Assembly (NCBI RefSeq): GCF_002149015.1
Contig: NZ_NGFO01000019.1
Coordinates: 42,424-106,423, forward strand
DNA: 64,000 nt
Origin: Gordonia lacunae
GTDB taxonomy: Bacteria > Actinomycetota > Actinomycetes > Mycobacteriales > Mycobacteriaceae
Direction: 5' to 3'
Shown: piece after piece, positions 8,419 to 16,904 of the stretch
Numbering within the stretch: the first letter of the stretch is position 1
Layout of the letters: each line of letters begins with the position of its first letter
Position numbers and translations under genes: made by a program
The notes under the pieces: model-generated
Database searches by the model: none
What the model was told of the DNA's origin: nothing
The model's input: the letters and a program-made list of their open reading frames with translations, nothing else

Positions 8419-9441
8419 ATGTGTACCCGCGTGATTTGGCCTGACGCTGCAGGTGCGGTACTCGTGGGCCGGAACATGGATTTCCACAAGGACTTGATGA
8501 CCAACCTGTGGACTCAACCCCGCGGTATCAGCCGCGATGACGGCGTCCAGGGTGAACTGACCTGGACGTCGAAGTACGGCAGCGTGATCGCTGCAGCCTT
8601 CGACATCATCTCGGTGGATGGCATCAACGAAGAAGGACTCGCCGGGCACGTCCTCTGGTTGGCAGAGTCCACCTACGGCGAACGAGACGCCTCGAGGCCC
8701 GCACTGAGCCAAGCCATCTGGCTGCAGTACTTCCTCGACAACTTCGCGAACGTCGCCGAGGCCGTGCAGTGGGTGCAAGACACCAACGTGCAGGTCATCC
8801 AGATGCCCGACCCGACCGGCGGCAACCCACCCACCATCCACCTCGCTCTCGACGACGCCGGTGGCGACTCGGCGATCATCGAGTACATCGATGGCAAGCC
8901 CCACGTCTACCACGACCGGTCCTACCACGTGATGACCAATTCGCCGACCTACGATCAGCAGATACAGCTACTCGGCCGATGGGAAGGCCTCGGCGGTGAC
9001 CAGCCTCTGCCCGGCGACACCGAAGCAGAGCACCGATTCGCCCGCGCCGCCTACTATGCGGGCCGCCTCCCCCAGCCGGCAGGCAAAGTCGAAGCGATCG
9101 CCAGCATGTTCAGCGTCATCCGCAACGCCGCACAGCCGTTCCGCGAGCCCGACCCCGGCAAACCCGATGCGTCGCAAACCATCTGGCAGACAGTCACCGA
9201 TCTGACCAACAAACGGTACGTCTTCGAATCGACCACCCGCCCGAACATCGTCTGGGTCGACCTCGACGATCTGGACCTCACGGCCGGTGCCCCGCAACTC
9301 AAACTAGACCTGCAGAGCAAACTCTCGGTTGACGGTGGCATCGCCGGCAACGTCGGAGGACAGTTCACCGACGAGGGTCCGATGAGCTTCCTGTCGTTTG
9401 CACTCCTCGAGCAACTGGAAAAATCCGAGGTACCTCGCTGA
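8419..9441 (+). CDS. linear amide C-N hydrolase, choloylglycine hydrolase family (Ntn)
   Basis: This is a 340-residue Ntn-hydrolase. The protein begins Met-Cys-Thr-Arg, so removal of Met exposes Cys2 as the N-terminal nucleophile, exactly as in penicillin V acylases and bile-salt hydrolases. Further family marks are GRNMDF (Asp near residue 20) and VMTNSPTYDQQ with the conserved Asn (about residue 173-175). Relatives cleave linear amides such as penicillin V, conjugated bile salts and N-acyl-homoserine lactones; the substrate here cannot be told from sequence alone. There is no signal peptide, so action is cytoplasmic. Only 29 nt separate its stop from the FUSC exporter, so the two are probably one operon and the exporter may remove a released acid. 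Confidence 0.88.
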   Translation: MCTRVIWPDAAGAVLVGRNMDFHKDLMTNLWTQPRGISRDDGVQGELTWTSKYGSVIAAAFDIISVDGINEEGLAGHVLWLAESTYGERDASRPALSQAIWLQYFLDNFANVAEAVQWVQDTNVQVIQMPDPTGGNPPTIHLALDDAGGDSAIIEYIDGKPHVYHDRSYHVMTNSPTYDQQIQLLGRWEGLGGDQPLPGDTEAEHRFARAAYYAGRLPQPAGKVEAIASMFSVIRNAAQPFREPDPGKPDASQTIWQTVTDLTNKRYVFESTTRPNIVWVDLDDLDLTAGAPQLKLDLQSKLSVDGGIAGNVGGQFTDEGPMSFLSFALLEQLEKSEVPR

Positions 9442-9470
9442 GCGATGAGACGCCGGCGTGGCGGCCCACG

Positions 9471-11357
9471 GTGTGGATGCGCTCCCTACTCGCCACCACC
9501 CCGGCACCATGGCCTCTGGGGCGATCGATTCGCTCCGCGGTGACCATCGCGAGCCCGGTACTCATCGGTGCGCTGACCGACCATGCAGTTGTCGGGATGT
9601 GGATCAGCATGGGCACCCTGCTGTTGTCAGCCGGCGAACACGCGCTCCCCTATCGAGCACGGTTTCGTCAGGTCACGGTATCCGCACCGATGGTCGCAGC
9701 CGCGTGCTTTCTCGGCGCGCTGTCCTCGGCACCACACGTTGTGATGATCATCGTGATGGCTGCTGTTGCCGGAACGTCGGGGGTGCTCAGTGGGTATTCC
9801 GGGGTGCTGTCAATCGCCACGATGCAAGCTGTGGTGATCGCCGCGATCACCATCGGCGTTCCGGCGGCCCGCCCCTATTGGGAACCCGCAGTACTGTTCA
9901 TTGCCGGAGCCGCGCTCTACGCATCGGCACTGGCGATCGAGGCCGCCGTCAACCGCCTTCGACCGCAGCGTGACTCACTGGTGTCGCTTCTTCTCGCGCT
10001 CGCCGCCGTCGCCCGCGCGCAGGCGGCAGGCAACACAGATCTGGCCGCCGAGCGCTCGCATGCGATCAACGCCCTCGACGCCTTCGACCAGATGACGATC
10101 GCCGGTCGTGGCCTCGCCGGCGGCCCCACGACTCGTTACGACCGGGCTGCGCGAGTTTCGCGTGCCGCCGACCAGCTTCTGGCGCGCCTACTCGCCTACG
10201 ATGCCGACCGAGAGCGCTCGGCGGCGACAGCCTCACGGTTGGACGACTGCGTCAACGCCCTCAACCATCGCAGCCGTCCCCCGGCTCGCCCATCGGACGG
10301 AACCCTCATCCGCCTGGCCATGCTCGAGGACGCCATATGGGGTGATTCTCCGCGCGCGGTGGCACTTCCACCGGCCGAGCGGGTGCGATTGACTCTGCCC
10401 GGTCCCGCATTGCTGGCCTCCGCAGGTCGCCTGAGTCTCTGTACCGCCCTGGCCTATACGGCCTACATCCTGCTGCCGATCGCACACGGATACTGGATTC
10501 CGCTGACTGTTGCGCTGGTGATGAAGCCCGACCTCGGTTCGGTGTTCAGTCGCGCGATGCTGCGGTGCCTCGGCACAGTCTGCGGTGCTGTCATCGCCGT
10601 AGCCGTCGCTGTGCTCGTCGACGGGCCGGTTGTTTCCGGGCTGTGTGTCGCTCTGTTTGCCGCCTGCCTGCCATGGGCGATGGCGCGGTCATATCTGTGG
10701 CAGGCGTTGTTCCTCACCCCGCTGGTCATGGTGCTGCTCGACATGGTCGTACCCCACGAGTCGGTTCCTGACATCAGTGAGGCGCGAGTGGCCACCACGG
10801 TGGTCGGCGGCGTCATCGTCATCGTCGCCGGATACCTCATTTGGCCGGCCACTCGCCACGCGCAGATGGCCGGTCCGTTCAATGACACTCTGGCGGTCTT
10901 GGGTCAATACGCTCACGACGTGGCCGTTGACGCACCCGCAGACACCGTGTCGGCCGACCGTCGTGCCGTCTATCGTCGACTCTCCGACGCCCGAACTACC
11001 CTGCAACGCACTCTGTCCGAGCCGCCGCCCGCAGGAGCCGAGGCCTGGGCATGGATTCCGGTGATCAGCGCCACCGAACGCGTCGCCGACCGGGTGACCA
11101 GCGCTGCTGCCTCCCTGACCGCACCCGCAACGACACCCAGCGCTGCTGAACTGTCGGCACTGGCCGACGAACTGACCGCGCTCGAACATCGCGTGAGCCG
11201 CCGCGACGTCCCACACCGCGCCCCAACGCCACCGGACCGGGCCGATCTCTCCCCCGACCCCGCAATACGCGAACTAGCCGACGAACTCGCACACCTGCGG
11301 TCACTAATCGGTCGGGACGGCGCCACGCGGTCAGCCGATTCTGCCTCCTTGACCTGA
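9471..11357 (+). CDS. FUSC-family exporter (aromatic acid efflux-type membrane protein)
   Basis: This is a 628-residue protein with the two-block layout of the FUSC/aromatic-acid exporter family. The first membrane block covers about residues 15-155, a soluble helical stretch follows (about 165-295), a second membrane block covers about 300-465, and the C-terminal tail is helical. The second block opens with SLCTALAYTAYILLPIAHGY and WIPLTVALVMKPDLGSVFSR, typical of the family's YWIPLTV-type motif. Members export aromatic carboxylates or act as fusaric-acid resistance pumps. The GTG at 9471 is used here; ATG at 9477 is an alternative. It is 29 nt downstream of the amide hydrolase and presumably co-transcribed with it. 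Confidence 0.85.
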   Translation: MWMRSLLATTPAPWPLGRSIRSAVTIASPVLIGALTDHAVVGMWISMGTLLLSAGEHALPYRARFRQVTVSAPMVAAACFLGALSSAPHVVMIIVMAAVAGTSGVLSGYSGVLSIATMQAVVIAAITIGVPAARPYWEPAVLFIAGAALYASALAIEAAVNRLRPQRDSLVSLLLALAAVARAQAAGNTDLAAERSHAINALDAFDQMTIAGRGLAGGPTTRYDRAARVSRAADQLLARLLAYDADRERSAATASRLDDCVNALNHRSRPPARPSDGTLIRLAMLEDAIWGDSPRAVALPPAERVRLTLPGPALLASAGRLSLCTALAYTAYILLPIAHGYWIPLTVALVMKPDLGSVFSRAMLRCLGTVCGAVIAVAVAVLVDGPVVSGLCVALFAACLPWAMARSYLWQALFLTPLVMVLLDMVVPHESVPDISEARVATTVVGGVIVIVAGYLIWPATRHAQMAGPFNDTLAVLGQYAHDVAVDAPADTVSADRRAVYRRLSDARTTLQRTLSEPPPAGAEAWAWIPVISATERVADRVTSAAASLTAPATTPSAAELSALADELTALEHRVSRRDVPHRAPTPPDRADLSPDPAIRELADELAHLRSLIGRDGATRSADSASLT

Positions 11358-11463
11358 GCCAGACGAGCGAGGAGATTCGACCATCGAGAACTAATGTCGA
11401 CCCGCGTTACCCGAGCGGCTGAACACTGCCCTCGACGGTGGCCGTGCGGCAGTCGACGACGAG

Positions 11464-11476
11464 TAGATTGTGTATG
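11464..11476 (+). promoter_or_regulatory. putative -10 box for leaderless transcript
   Basis: TAGATT (11464-11469) is an actinobacterial-type -10 hexamer, and its distance to GTG at 11476 (7 nt) fits a leaderless mRNA starting at the initiation codon. The same TAGATTGTG context precedes the sigma-factor gene at 21330. No clear -35 box is seen. Confidence 0.4.
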
Positions 11477-11766
11477 TGCTGCTCGCAGAGGCTGGTTTAT
11501 CGGAATGCGCCAGAGATGCTGCGTGCAGCGCGGATTTCAACCGACCGTTCTACATCGCTTTCGCGGCGTTGGTCCTTTTCTCGGTGTGGGTCACGCTGTC
11601 GGGGTTTGCGACCGTCGACGTCATCAGTAACCGCCTCGGCTTTCTGCGCAGCCTGGCATGGATCGGGGTCGTGTGGATCGTTCCGATCGTCGGCGCGGCG
11701 GTGTGGCGACTGAGCAGGTGGCGGTGGCTGATCAGTCATTGGAACCCGCGCCCGGATGCCGCCTGA
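11476..11766 (+). CDS. small two-span membrane protein (PLD-N-like)
   Basis: This is a protein of 96 residues with two membrane spans, roughly PFYIAFAALVLFSVWVTLSG and AWIGVVWIVPIVGAAVWRL, followed by an Arg/Trp-rich end. The second span resembles the short N-terminal segment (PLDc_N) of cardiolipin synthase-like proteins, which often occurs as a stand-alone small protein of unknown role in actinobacteria. I place the start at GTG 11476 because a TAGATT -10 box sits 7 nt upstream, which suggests a leaderless message; GTG 11470 is the alternative. It is convergent with the SDR gene that ends at 11859. Confidence 0.6.
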   Translation: MLLAEAGLSECARDAACSADFNRPFYIAFAALVLFSVWVTLSGFATVDVISNRLGFLRSLAWIGVVWIVPIVGAAVWRLSRWRWLISHWNPRPDAA

Positions 11767-11858
11767 TCCAATGCGCGTGCGCGGGCCAGGCAGCACGACG
11801 CAGTCTTTTTCCCCACGAACTGGTCGCCTGCCGAGGGTTCATGTGACTTCGTTTGCTG

Positions 11859-12659
11859 CTACTTGAACGGGTTGAGTGTACGGCCGAGGTAGTAGCCGAC
11901 ACGTCCAGGAATAGGGCGCATCGCTGCCGCGGACACCTTGTTGACGATGCCGGGGATGCAGACGGGTTTTCCTGCGTTGACAGCGGCCCAGCCCTCGCGG
12001 ACAACGTCTTCGGGTTCCTGCCACATGAACCCCGGCAACCGATCCGCGGCGTCGCGCGTGCCCATGACGTCATGGAATTCGCTGTGCGTGAAGCCCGGGC
12101 ACAGTGCTGTCACATGAATGCCGTGCGGTCTGAGTTCCATATCCAGCGATTGAGACATGTTCAGCACATAGCTTTTGATTCCGGTGTAGAGCAAGCCCTC
12201 CCCTGGAGGCGATACCGCGGCGAGAGACGACAGGTTCACGATCCGTCCCCAGCGCCGTGCCTTCATATCCGGTACCACGCGATGGGTCAGCTCGGTCACC
12301 GCAGTGACCATGAGCTGGAGTTCGGCGGCGACCGATTCCCACGGCGTCTCGGAGAACTTGGTACTCGAGGACATGCCTGCGTTGTTGACCAGCACGTCGA
12401 TCGGCATCCCCATGTCGTCCGCGCGATCGACGATCGCCGCGGCGGGTGATTTCGGGTCACTCAGGTCGGCCGCAATGACCTCCGCGAGAACCCCGTGTTG
12501 CTGACGTAGTTCGCTCGCGAGCTTGTCGAGTCGTTCAGCGCGTCGCGCCACCAGGATCAGGTCGTGGCCCTCGGCGGCGAGATGTCGAGCGAACGCGGAT
12601 CCGATCCCGGCGGAGGCCCCGGTGACGAGAGCTGTTCGGCGGAGAGTGTTCGGGGTCAT
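11859..12659 (-). CDS. SDR-family NAD(P)-dependent oxidoreductase
   Basis: This is a 266-residue classical short-chain dehydrogenase. The cofactor motif TGASAGIG is at residues 14-21, NNAG near 92-95, the catalytic Ser in IVNLSSLAAVSPPGEG, and Tyr-x-x-x-Lys in LLYTGIKSYV. The Arg-Arg pair after the second beta strand (ILVARRAERLD) favours NADPH. It resembles actinobacterial DltE-type 260-270-residue SDRs; the substrate is unknown. The start overlaps the stop of the alpha/beta hydrolase by 4 nt, so both are translated from one message that is probably repressed by the divergent TetR. Confidence 0.92.
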   Translation of the reverse strand: MTPNTLRRTALVTGASAGIGSAFARHLAAEGHDLILVARRAERLDKLASELRQQHGVLAEVIAADLSDPKSPAAAIVDRADDMGMPIDVLVNNAGMSSSTKFSETPWESVAAELQLMVTAVTELTHRVVPDMKARRWGRIVNLSSLAAVSPPGEGLLYTGIKSYVLNMSQSLDMELRPHGIHVTALCPGFTHSEFHDVMGTRDAADRLPGFMWQEPEDVVREGWAAVNAGKPVCIPGIVNKVSAAAMRPIPGRVGYYLGRTLNPFK

Positions 12660-13570
12660 CGCGGGTCACCGACATGGCGGTCGAGGAAGTCGATCTGGCG
12701 GCCGACGATGGTCTCGAAATACGGGTCGAGGTAGGGCTCGAAATGACCACAATCGTAGGTGTGCACCTCGCCGTTCGGTATGCGGCGTGCAACCGCCTGG
12801 GCCTTGCCGATCGGCGTGACGTCGTCCTTCGCCGCAAGTTGCACCAGCACCGGAGCCTCGATGGCCGATGCGTGCCGTCCGGGAGAGTAGAACGGCACAC
12901 GCAACGCGATACGCGCGGCGACGTCGTTCTCGGCGAGCAGTTCCTCACGCATGTCCCCCATCCGTTCGACTTGCTCGTAAGCGCCGGGCGAGGTCATCAT
13001 CGCGATCTCCCCGGGTCGCCCGATCGCGGCCATCCGGTAGGGCGCCCGTCCTGTCCATGCTCGGAACTGATCGCGCACTCCGGCAGCGATCAGGCGTGCC
13101 ACCAGAGCCGGAGACCGGGAGAACGCGGATGCGGGGCCGCTCACATGCGGAACCTGGACGATCGCGGCGGCCACATGGTGGTCGCGAGCGGCCAGTCTCA
13201 GAACGTGGCCGCCGCCGAACGACGACCCCCAGGCCACCACGCGACGCGTATCGATACCCTCCAGACCTCGGACGTAGGCGAGTGCGGCATCCCAGTCAGC
13301 GTGCTGTTTTCTGATGTCGAGAATGCGACGAGGTGAGCCCTCGCTCGCACCCCAATGGCGGTAGTCGAAGACGAGGGCGGCGTACCCCGCCTGGGCGAAT
13401 CGCGCGGCGTAGGCGTCGAGCCTCAGTTCACGAAATGCGGCGAACCCGTGAGCGAGGACGACGATGGGCGGGTTCACGACACCCTCCGGCCGGTAGAGCC
13501 AGGCTGCGCACCGGACCTCGCCGGACGTGAACGTGACATCGGATCGGACGTAGGTGAACTGACGCGTCAT
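12656..13570 (-). CDS. alpha/beta hydrolase
   Basis: This is a 304-residue hydrolase of the dienelactone hydrolase/BAAT-like group. The nucleophile elbow is WGSSFGGGH (Ser in G-x-S-x-G, near residue 117), the probable acid is Asp in LAAKDDVTP, and the His is in YDCGHFEPY near residue 285. An oxyanion-hole strand reads VVLAHGFAAF. Relatives hydrolyse esters or thioesters. It heads the two-gene operon with the SDR and is read away from the tetR gene; two palindromes (13592-13638) lie just ahead of its start, so repression by that TetR is likely. Confidence 0.88.
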   Translation of the reverse strand: MTRQFTYVRSDVTFTSGEVRCAAWLYRPEGVVNPPIVVLAHGFAAFRELRLDAYAARFAQAGYAALVFDYRHWGASEGSPRRILDIRKQHADWDAALAYVRGLEGIDTRRVVAWGSSFGGGHVLRLAARDHHVAAAIVQVPHVSGPASAFSRSPALVARLIAAGVRDQFRAWTGRAPYRMAAIGRPGEIAMMTSPGAYEQVERMGDMREELLAENDVAARIALRVPFYSPGRHASAIEAPVLVQLAAKDDVTPIGKAQAVARRIPNGEVHTYDCGHFEPYLDPYFETIVGRQIDFLDRHVGDPR

Positions 13571-13591
13571 GGATGGGCCTCCACCAGGTAT

Positions 13592-13608
13592 CTTGAATGG
13601 TGTTCAAC
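13592..13608. promoter_or_regulatory. TetR operator copy 1
   Basis: TTGAATGGTGTTCAA (13593-13607) is an inverted repeat of TTGAA/TTCAA with a 5-nt centre. It is nearly identical to copy 2, 30 nt to the right. It lies in the gap between the divergent hydrolase and tetR genes. Confidence 0.8.
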
Positions 13609-13621
13609 AAGCTAGCAGCTT

Positions 13622-13638
13622 CTTGAATGGCGTTCAAG
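13622..13638. promoter_or_regulatory. TetR operator copy 2
   Basis: CTTGAATGGCGTTCAAG is a 17-nt inverted repeat with 6-bp arms. Spaced 30 nt (about three helical turns) from copy 1, it places two dimers on the same DNA face. Binding here would cover promoters of both divergent units, giving autorepression plus control of the hydrolase/SDR operon. Confidence 0.8.
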
Positions 13639-13665
13639 ACCGAATGGTGTGGAGGTGATGTTTCC

Positions 13666-14217
13666 GTGGCGCGGAACAAGAGGCCGCAAGCTGCCGACGA
13701 GAAGCGCCAGGAGATCGTCGCGGCCGCCCGGCGACTGTTCATCGACAGCGGTTACGAGGCGACCTCGATGAGCAGACTGGCCAAGGAAGCCGGGGTCGCA
13801 CCCAACACGATCTACTGGTACTTCGCCGACAAAGACGACGTGCTCGTTGCCGTCGTATCCGCCGTCATGGCCGATGCCTGGCCCCAGTATCAAGCGATTG
13901 CCGACCAGCCGATCGCCGTTCGGGTGCTGTGGATCGTGCGGCGGTTGACCGAGATGAGCGGCCTGGTGACCACGGTGCACGCCCGCGTGCCGCATTCACC
14001 AGCAGTGGCCGAGTGGCACAACAACTTTCACCTCCTCACGGCGACTTTGTTCCGTGCCGAACTGGAGGCACTGGGCGTCCCTCCGGAGACCGTCGACGCC
14101 GAGGTGACGATTGCCGTGTTCACCGTCGAGGGACTGTTGACGCACGGGCAGGACGAGGACGAACAGCGCACCATATGCGAGACACTGGCCGCTCGATGGC
14201 CGTCGGCCACGAGCTGA
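13666..14217 (+). CDS. TetR-family transcriptional regulator
   Basis: This is a 183-residue TetR protein. The N-terminal helix-turn-helix covers about residues 12-58, with ATSMSRLAKEAGVAPNTIYW as recognition region and YFADKDDVL after it. The C-terminal half is the variable ligand domain. I chose GTG 13666 (VARNKRPQ) over the longer open frame because GGAGGTGA sits 7 nt upstream and the extra N-terminal residues would run through operator copy 2. It is divergent from the hydrolase/SDR operon with two palindromes between, the standard local-repressor layout. The ligand is unknown, perhaps a substrate of the hydrolase or SDR. Confidence 0.92.
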   Translation: MARNKRPQAADEKRQEIVAAARRLFIDSGYEATSMSRLAKEAGVAPNTIYWYFADKDDVLVAVVSAVMADAWPQYQAIADQPIAVRVLWIVRRLTEMSGLVTTVHARVPHSPAVAEWHNNFHLLTATLFRAELEALGVPPETVDAEVTIAVFTVEGLLTHGQDEDEQRTICETLAARWPSATS

Positions 14218-14242
14218 CCCACTCTTCGCTGTGAACACAAGG

Positions 14243-15331
14243 TCAGAGCGAGGCAGGCCCGACGCTGCTGATCCGCACCTCGCTCGCCTTCACCACCAGG
14301 TGGACACCGAGACCGGCGACGAGCCCGAGGTCGGCGACCGCCGCCCAGGTGACCTCGGCCGCGACGAGTTGCTCGCCCACCTCGGCGGTCACCACGGCGT
14401 GGTCACCCCGGGGTGCGACGTCACGGACGGTCGCGGCCAGCGTGGTCCGCGGACTACCGTGGGGCGCTTCGAGATAGACGGCGACGGCCCGCGGCGAGAA
14501 CGTGGCCGCGGCGCCCGCACCCGGTTGCGGCCCGTCGTCACCGACACTGCCGACGACCCGGTTGCCGGAGGGGTCGACGACGGCGTCGCCCGCGTCCAGG
14601 AGGCCCACGAACAGATTGAGCCCGGACAGCGACGCCGCGAAACGACTGGTCGGCCGTGCCAGAACCTCACGCGTCGAACCGGATTCGACGACGCGACCGT
14701 CCTCGAGGACCATGATGTCGTCGGCCAGCCCGAGAGCGTCCACCGGGTCGTGGGTGACCATGATCGTCGTACGGTCCCGATCCGCGAGCAGCGTGCGCAG
14801 CAGCGCGCGTAACCGACTCGCGACGTCGACATCCAGGGCCCGAAACGGTTCGTCCAGCAGCAGGATTCGTGGTTGCGCGGCGAGCGCCCGGGCGATCGCG
14901 ACGCGCTGCGCCTGGCCGCCGGAGAGCTGGTGCGGCTTGCGGTCGGCGAGGTCGGTGACCTCCGTCGCCGTCAGCCAGCGTTCCACTCGTGCCCTGATCT
15001 CCGACCTCGTGAGACGTTGCGCCGCGGGCGCGAACCCCACGTTGTCGGCGACCGTCAGATGCGGGAACAGGCGCGCATCCTGGGACAGCAGTGCGATGCC
15101 GCGCCGGTTCGGCGGCACGAACGTCGTGGCGTCGTTGAACACTCTGTTGCCAAGGGCTATCCGGCACCGGTCGTCTCGACGGAGCAGGCCGGCGAGGACG
15201 CGCAGCATCGTCGATTTGCCCGCTCCGTTGGGCCCGACGACCGCGGTGGTCGCGCCGGCGGTGAACCGGTGCTCGACGCGCAACGCGGGCACCCCGAGGT
15301 CGATGGACACCTCCAGATCCGCGCCGGTCAC
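14243..15331 (-). CDS. modC: molybdate ABC transporter ATP-binding protein
   Basis: This is a 362-residue ATPase. Walker A is GPNGAGKSTMLRVLAG (near residue 33), the signature is QLSGGQAQRVAIARAL, Walker B is ILLLDEPFRALD, and the switch His is in MVTHDPVDAL. A C-terminal TOBE/mop-type molybdate-binding part follows (about residues 285-355, with VRDVAPRGDHAVVTAEVG). It energises molybdate import through ModB. The GTG start at 15331 overlaps the modB stop by 4 nt (GTGA). A longer upstream open frame is just antisense shadow within modB. It is the last gene of the four-gene mod operon. Confidence 0.95.
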   Translation of the reverse strand: MTGADLEVSIDLGVPALRVEHRFTAGATTAVVGPNGAGKSTMLRVLAGLLRRDDRCRIALGNRVFNDATTFVPPNRRGIALLSQDARLFPHLTVADNVGFAPAAQRLTRSEIRARVERWLTATEVTDLADRKPHQLSGGQAQRVAIARALAAQPRILLLDEPFRALDVDVASRLRALLRTLLADRDRTTIMVTHDPVDALGLADDIMVLEDGRVVESGSTREVLARPTSRFAASLSGLNLFVGLLDAGDAVVDPSGNRVVGSVGDDGPQPGAGAAATFSPRAVAVYLEAPHGSPRTTLAATVRDVAPRGDHAVVTAEVGEQLVAAEVTWAAVADLGLVAGLGVHLVVKASEVRISSVGPASL

Positions 15332-16149
15332 AAGCCACCCCCGACACGCGACCGACGGCTGTGCACTCCCACGACGACGACCAGCGACACGGCGACGAGG
15401 ATGAGCGACAACGGAATCGCGGCCTGCGGGTCGTCGATGGCCGACACATAGATCGCCAGCGGCGCGGTCTGGGTCACTCCGGGCGCATTCCCGGCGAACG
15501 TGATCGTCGCACCGAACTCCCCCAACGCCCGCGCGAACGCGAGCACCAGGCCCGCGACGAGCGACGGCAGGACCAACGGGAGGGTGACCCGCCACAGGGT
15601 CCGGGTCGGACCGGCACCCAGCGTCGCGGCGACCTCCTCGTATCGCGTACCGACGACGCGCACCGCGCCTTCGACGCTGATCACGAGGAACGGCAGCGCC
15701 ACGAAGGTCTGTGCGAGCACGACAGCCGTTGTCGTGAAAGCGATGTCGATGCCGGCCGCGTGTAGGTGCTCGCCGACGATCCCGAGCCGGCCGAAGGTGT
15801 ACAGCAGGGCCAGACCGCCGACCACGGGCGGTAACACCAAGGGCAACAACACCACTGCGCGGAGTACTCGGATGACCGGGCCGTCGTGTCGCGCGAAGAT
15901 CAGTGCCATCGGTACCCCGACGATCAGGCAGATGACGGTGCTGACCGCGGCGGTGATCAGTGACAGCCGCAGCGCGTCGAGCGATGAGGGCGAGGAGATC
16001 TGCTCGACGAAGGTGGCCCACGGCGAACGGAGTACCAGCGCCAGCGGAGGTAGGACGATCAACCCGACACCGATCAGCGCCAGACCGTACGTCCACCCGG
16101 GCAACCCCGCGGGGTCGCGTCGTGAGCGGATGAACGAACCGATGGTCAA
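15328..16149 (-). CDS. modB: molybdate ABC transporter permease
   Basis: This is a 273-residue ModB/CysW-type permease with about six membrane spans. The EAA-type cytoplasmic loop is visible as YEEVAATLGAGPTRTLWRVT near residue 177. The start codon is TTG at 16149, overlapping the modA stop by 4 nt (TTGA), the same coupling geometry as the other mod junctions. It forms the membrane channel for molybdate or tungstate delivered by ModA, powered by ModC. Confidence 0.93.
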   Translation of the reverse strand: MTIGSFIRSRRDPAGLPGWTYGLALIGVGLIVLPPLALVLRSPWATFVEQISSPSSLDALRLSLITAAVSTVICLIVGVPMALIFARHDGPVIRVLRAVVLLPLVLPPVVGGLALLYTFGRLGIVGEHLHAAGIDIAFTTTAVVLAQTFVALPFLVISVEGAVRVVGTRYEEVAATLGAGPTRTLWRVTLPLVLPSLVAGLVLAFARALGEFGATITFAGNAPGVTQTAPLAIYVSAIDDPQAAIPLSLILVAVSLVVVVGVHSRRSRVGGGL

Positions 16150-16904
16150 GGCGCTCCGAAGCCGGCGTCGCGCAGGATGCGCTGACCGTCCGCACCGCGG
16201 ACGAGGTCGACGAACTGCGAGGCGAGTTCGGCATCCCGGGCGCCGGTGAGGGTGGCGATCGGATAGGAGTTCACCACGGCGGCGAAGGCCGGATCGGTCA
16301 CGGTGCCCACCTTGTCACCCACCCCTCGCGCATCGGTCACGTAGACCACGCCCGCGTCGGCCTGACCGGTCGTCACCTTGGTCACCACCGCACTCACCGA
16401 CTGTTCCTCCGAGGCGGCGTCGACGGTGGCACCGGTGTTGCGCTCGACGGTCTCGGTGGCGGCACCGCACGGCTGCGCCGACTGGCAGATCACCGTCGTC
16501 ACGTCAGGCTTGTTCAGGTCGGCGAACGACGTGATGCCGCGGGGATTACCCGGCGCCGTGACGATCACCAGTGTGTTCGTGGCGAAGACCGCCGGACCGA
16601 CGGCGAGATCGCCGAGTTTGTCCATGTTCTTCTCGTCGGCACTGGCGAACACGTCGGCCGGTGCGCCCTGCTGGATCTGGTTGGCCAGCGTCGACGAGCC
16701 GTCGAAGGAGATACGCACGGTGACGCCGTCGTGCTGTCGTTCGAACTCGTCGGCGATCGCGGTGAACGTCTTCTTCAGCGATGCCGCCGCCGAGACGTCG
16801 AGAGTCGTCGAGGCGGTGGAGCCTGTGTCGGCCCCGCCGGACGGCGAGCACCCCGCCACGAGCAGCAGCCCGGCGGTCGCGACCGCGCCGGCGAGCCTCC
16901 TCAT
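16146..16904 (-). CDS. modA: molybdate ABC transporter substrate-binding lipoprotein
   Basis: This is a 252-residue ModA-type binding protein. The N-terminus is a lipoprotein signal (MRRLAGAVATAGLLLVAGC), with the lipobox Cys at residue 19. Family motifs are LDVSAAASLKKTF, where Ser residues bind the oxyanion, VRISFDGSSTLANQIQQGAP and ADVFASADEKNMDKL. It captures molybdate outside the membrane for ModB/ModC. I chose the ATG at 16904, which overlaps the stop of the regulator gene by 4 nt and has AGGGAGA upstream. A longer frame upstream is shadow of the regulator gene. Confidence 0.95.
   Translation of the reverse strand: MRRLAGAVATAGLLLVAGCSPSGGADTGSTASTTLDVSAAASLKKTFTAIADEFERQHDGVTVRISFDGSSTLANQIQQGAPADVFASADEKNMDKLGDLAVGPAVFATNTLVIVTAPGNPRGITSFADLNKPDVTTVICQSAQPCGAATETVERNTGATVDAASEEQSVSAVVTKVTTGQADAGVVYVTDARGVGDKVGTVTDPAFAAVVNSYPIATLTGARDAELASQFVDLVRGADGQRILRDAGFGAP

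Noticed and set aside
14243..16234. A single long minus-strand frame that would fuse extra sequence to ModC
   Set aside because: The upstream part runs through modB in another frame; modC starts at GTG 15331 by overlap with the modB stop.
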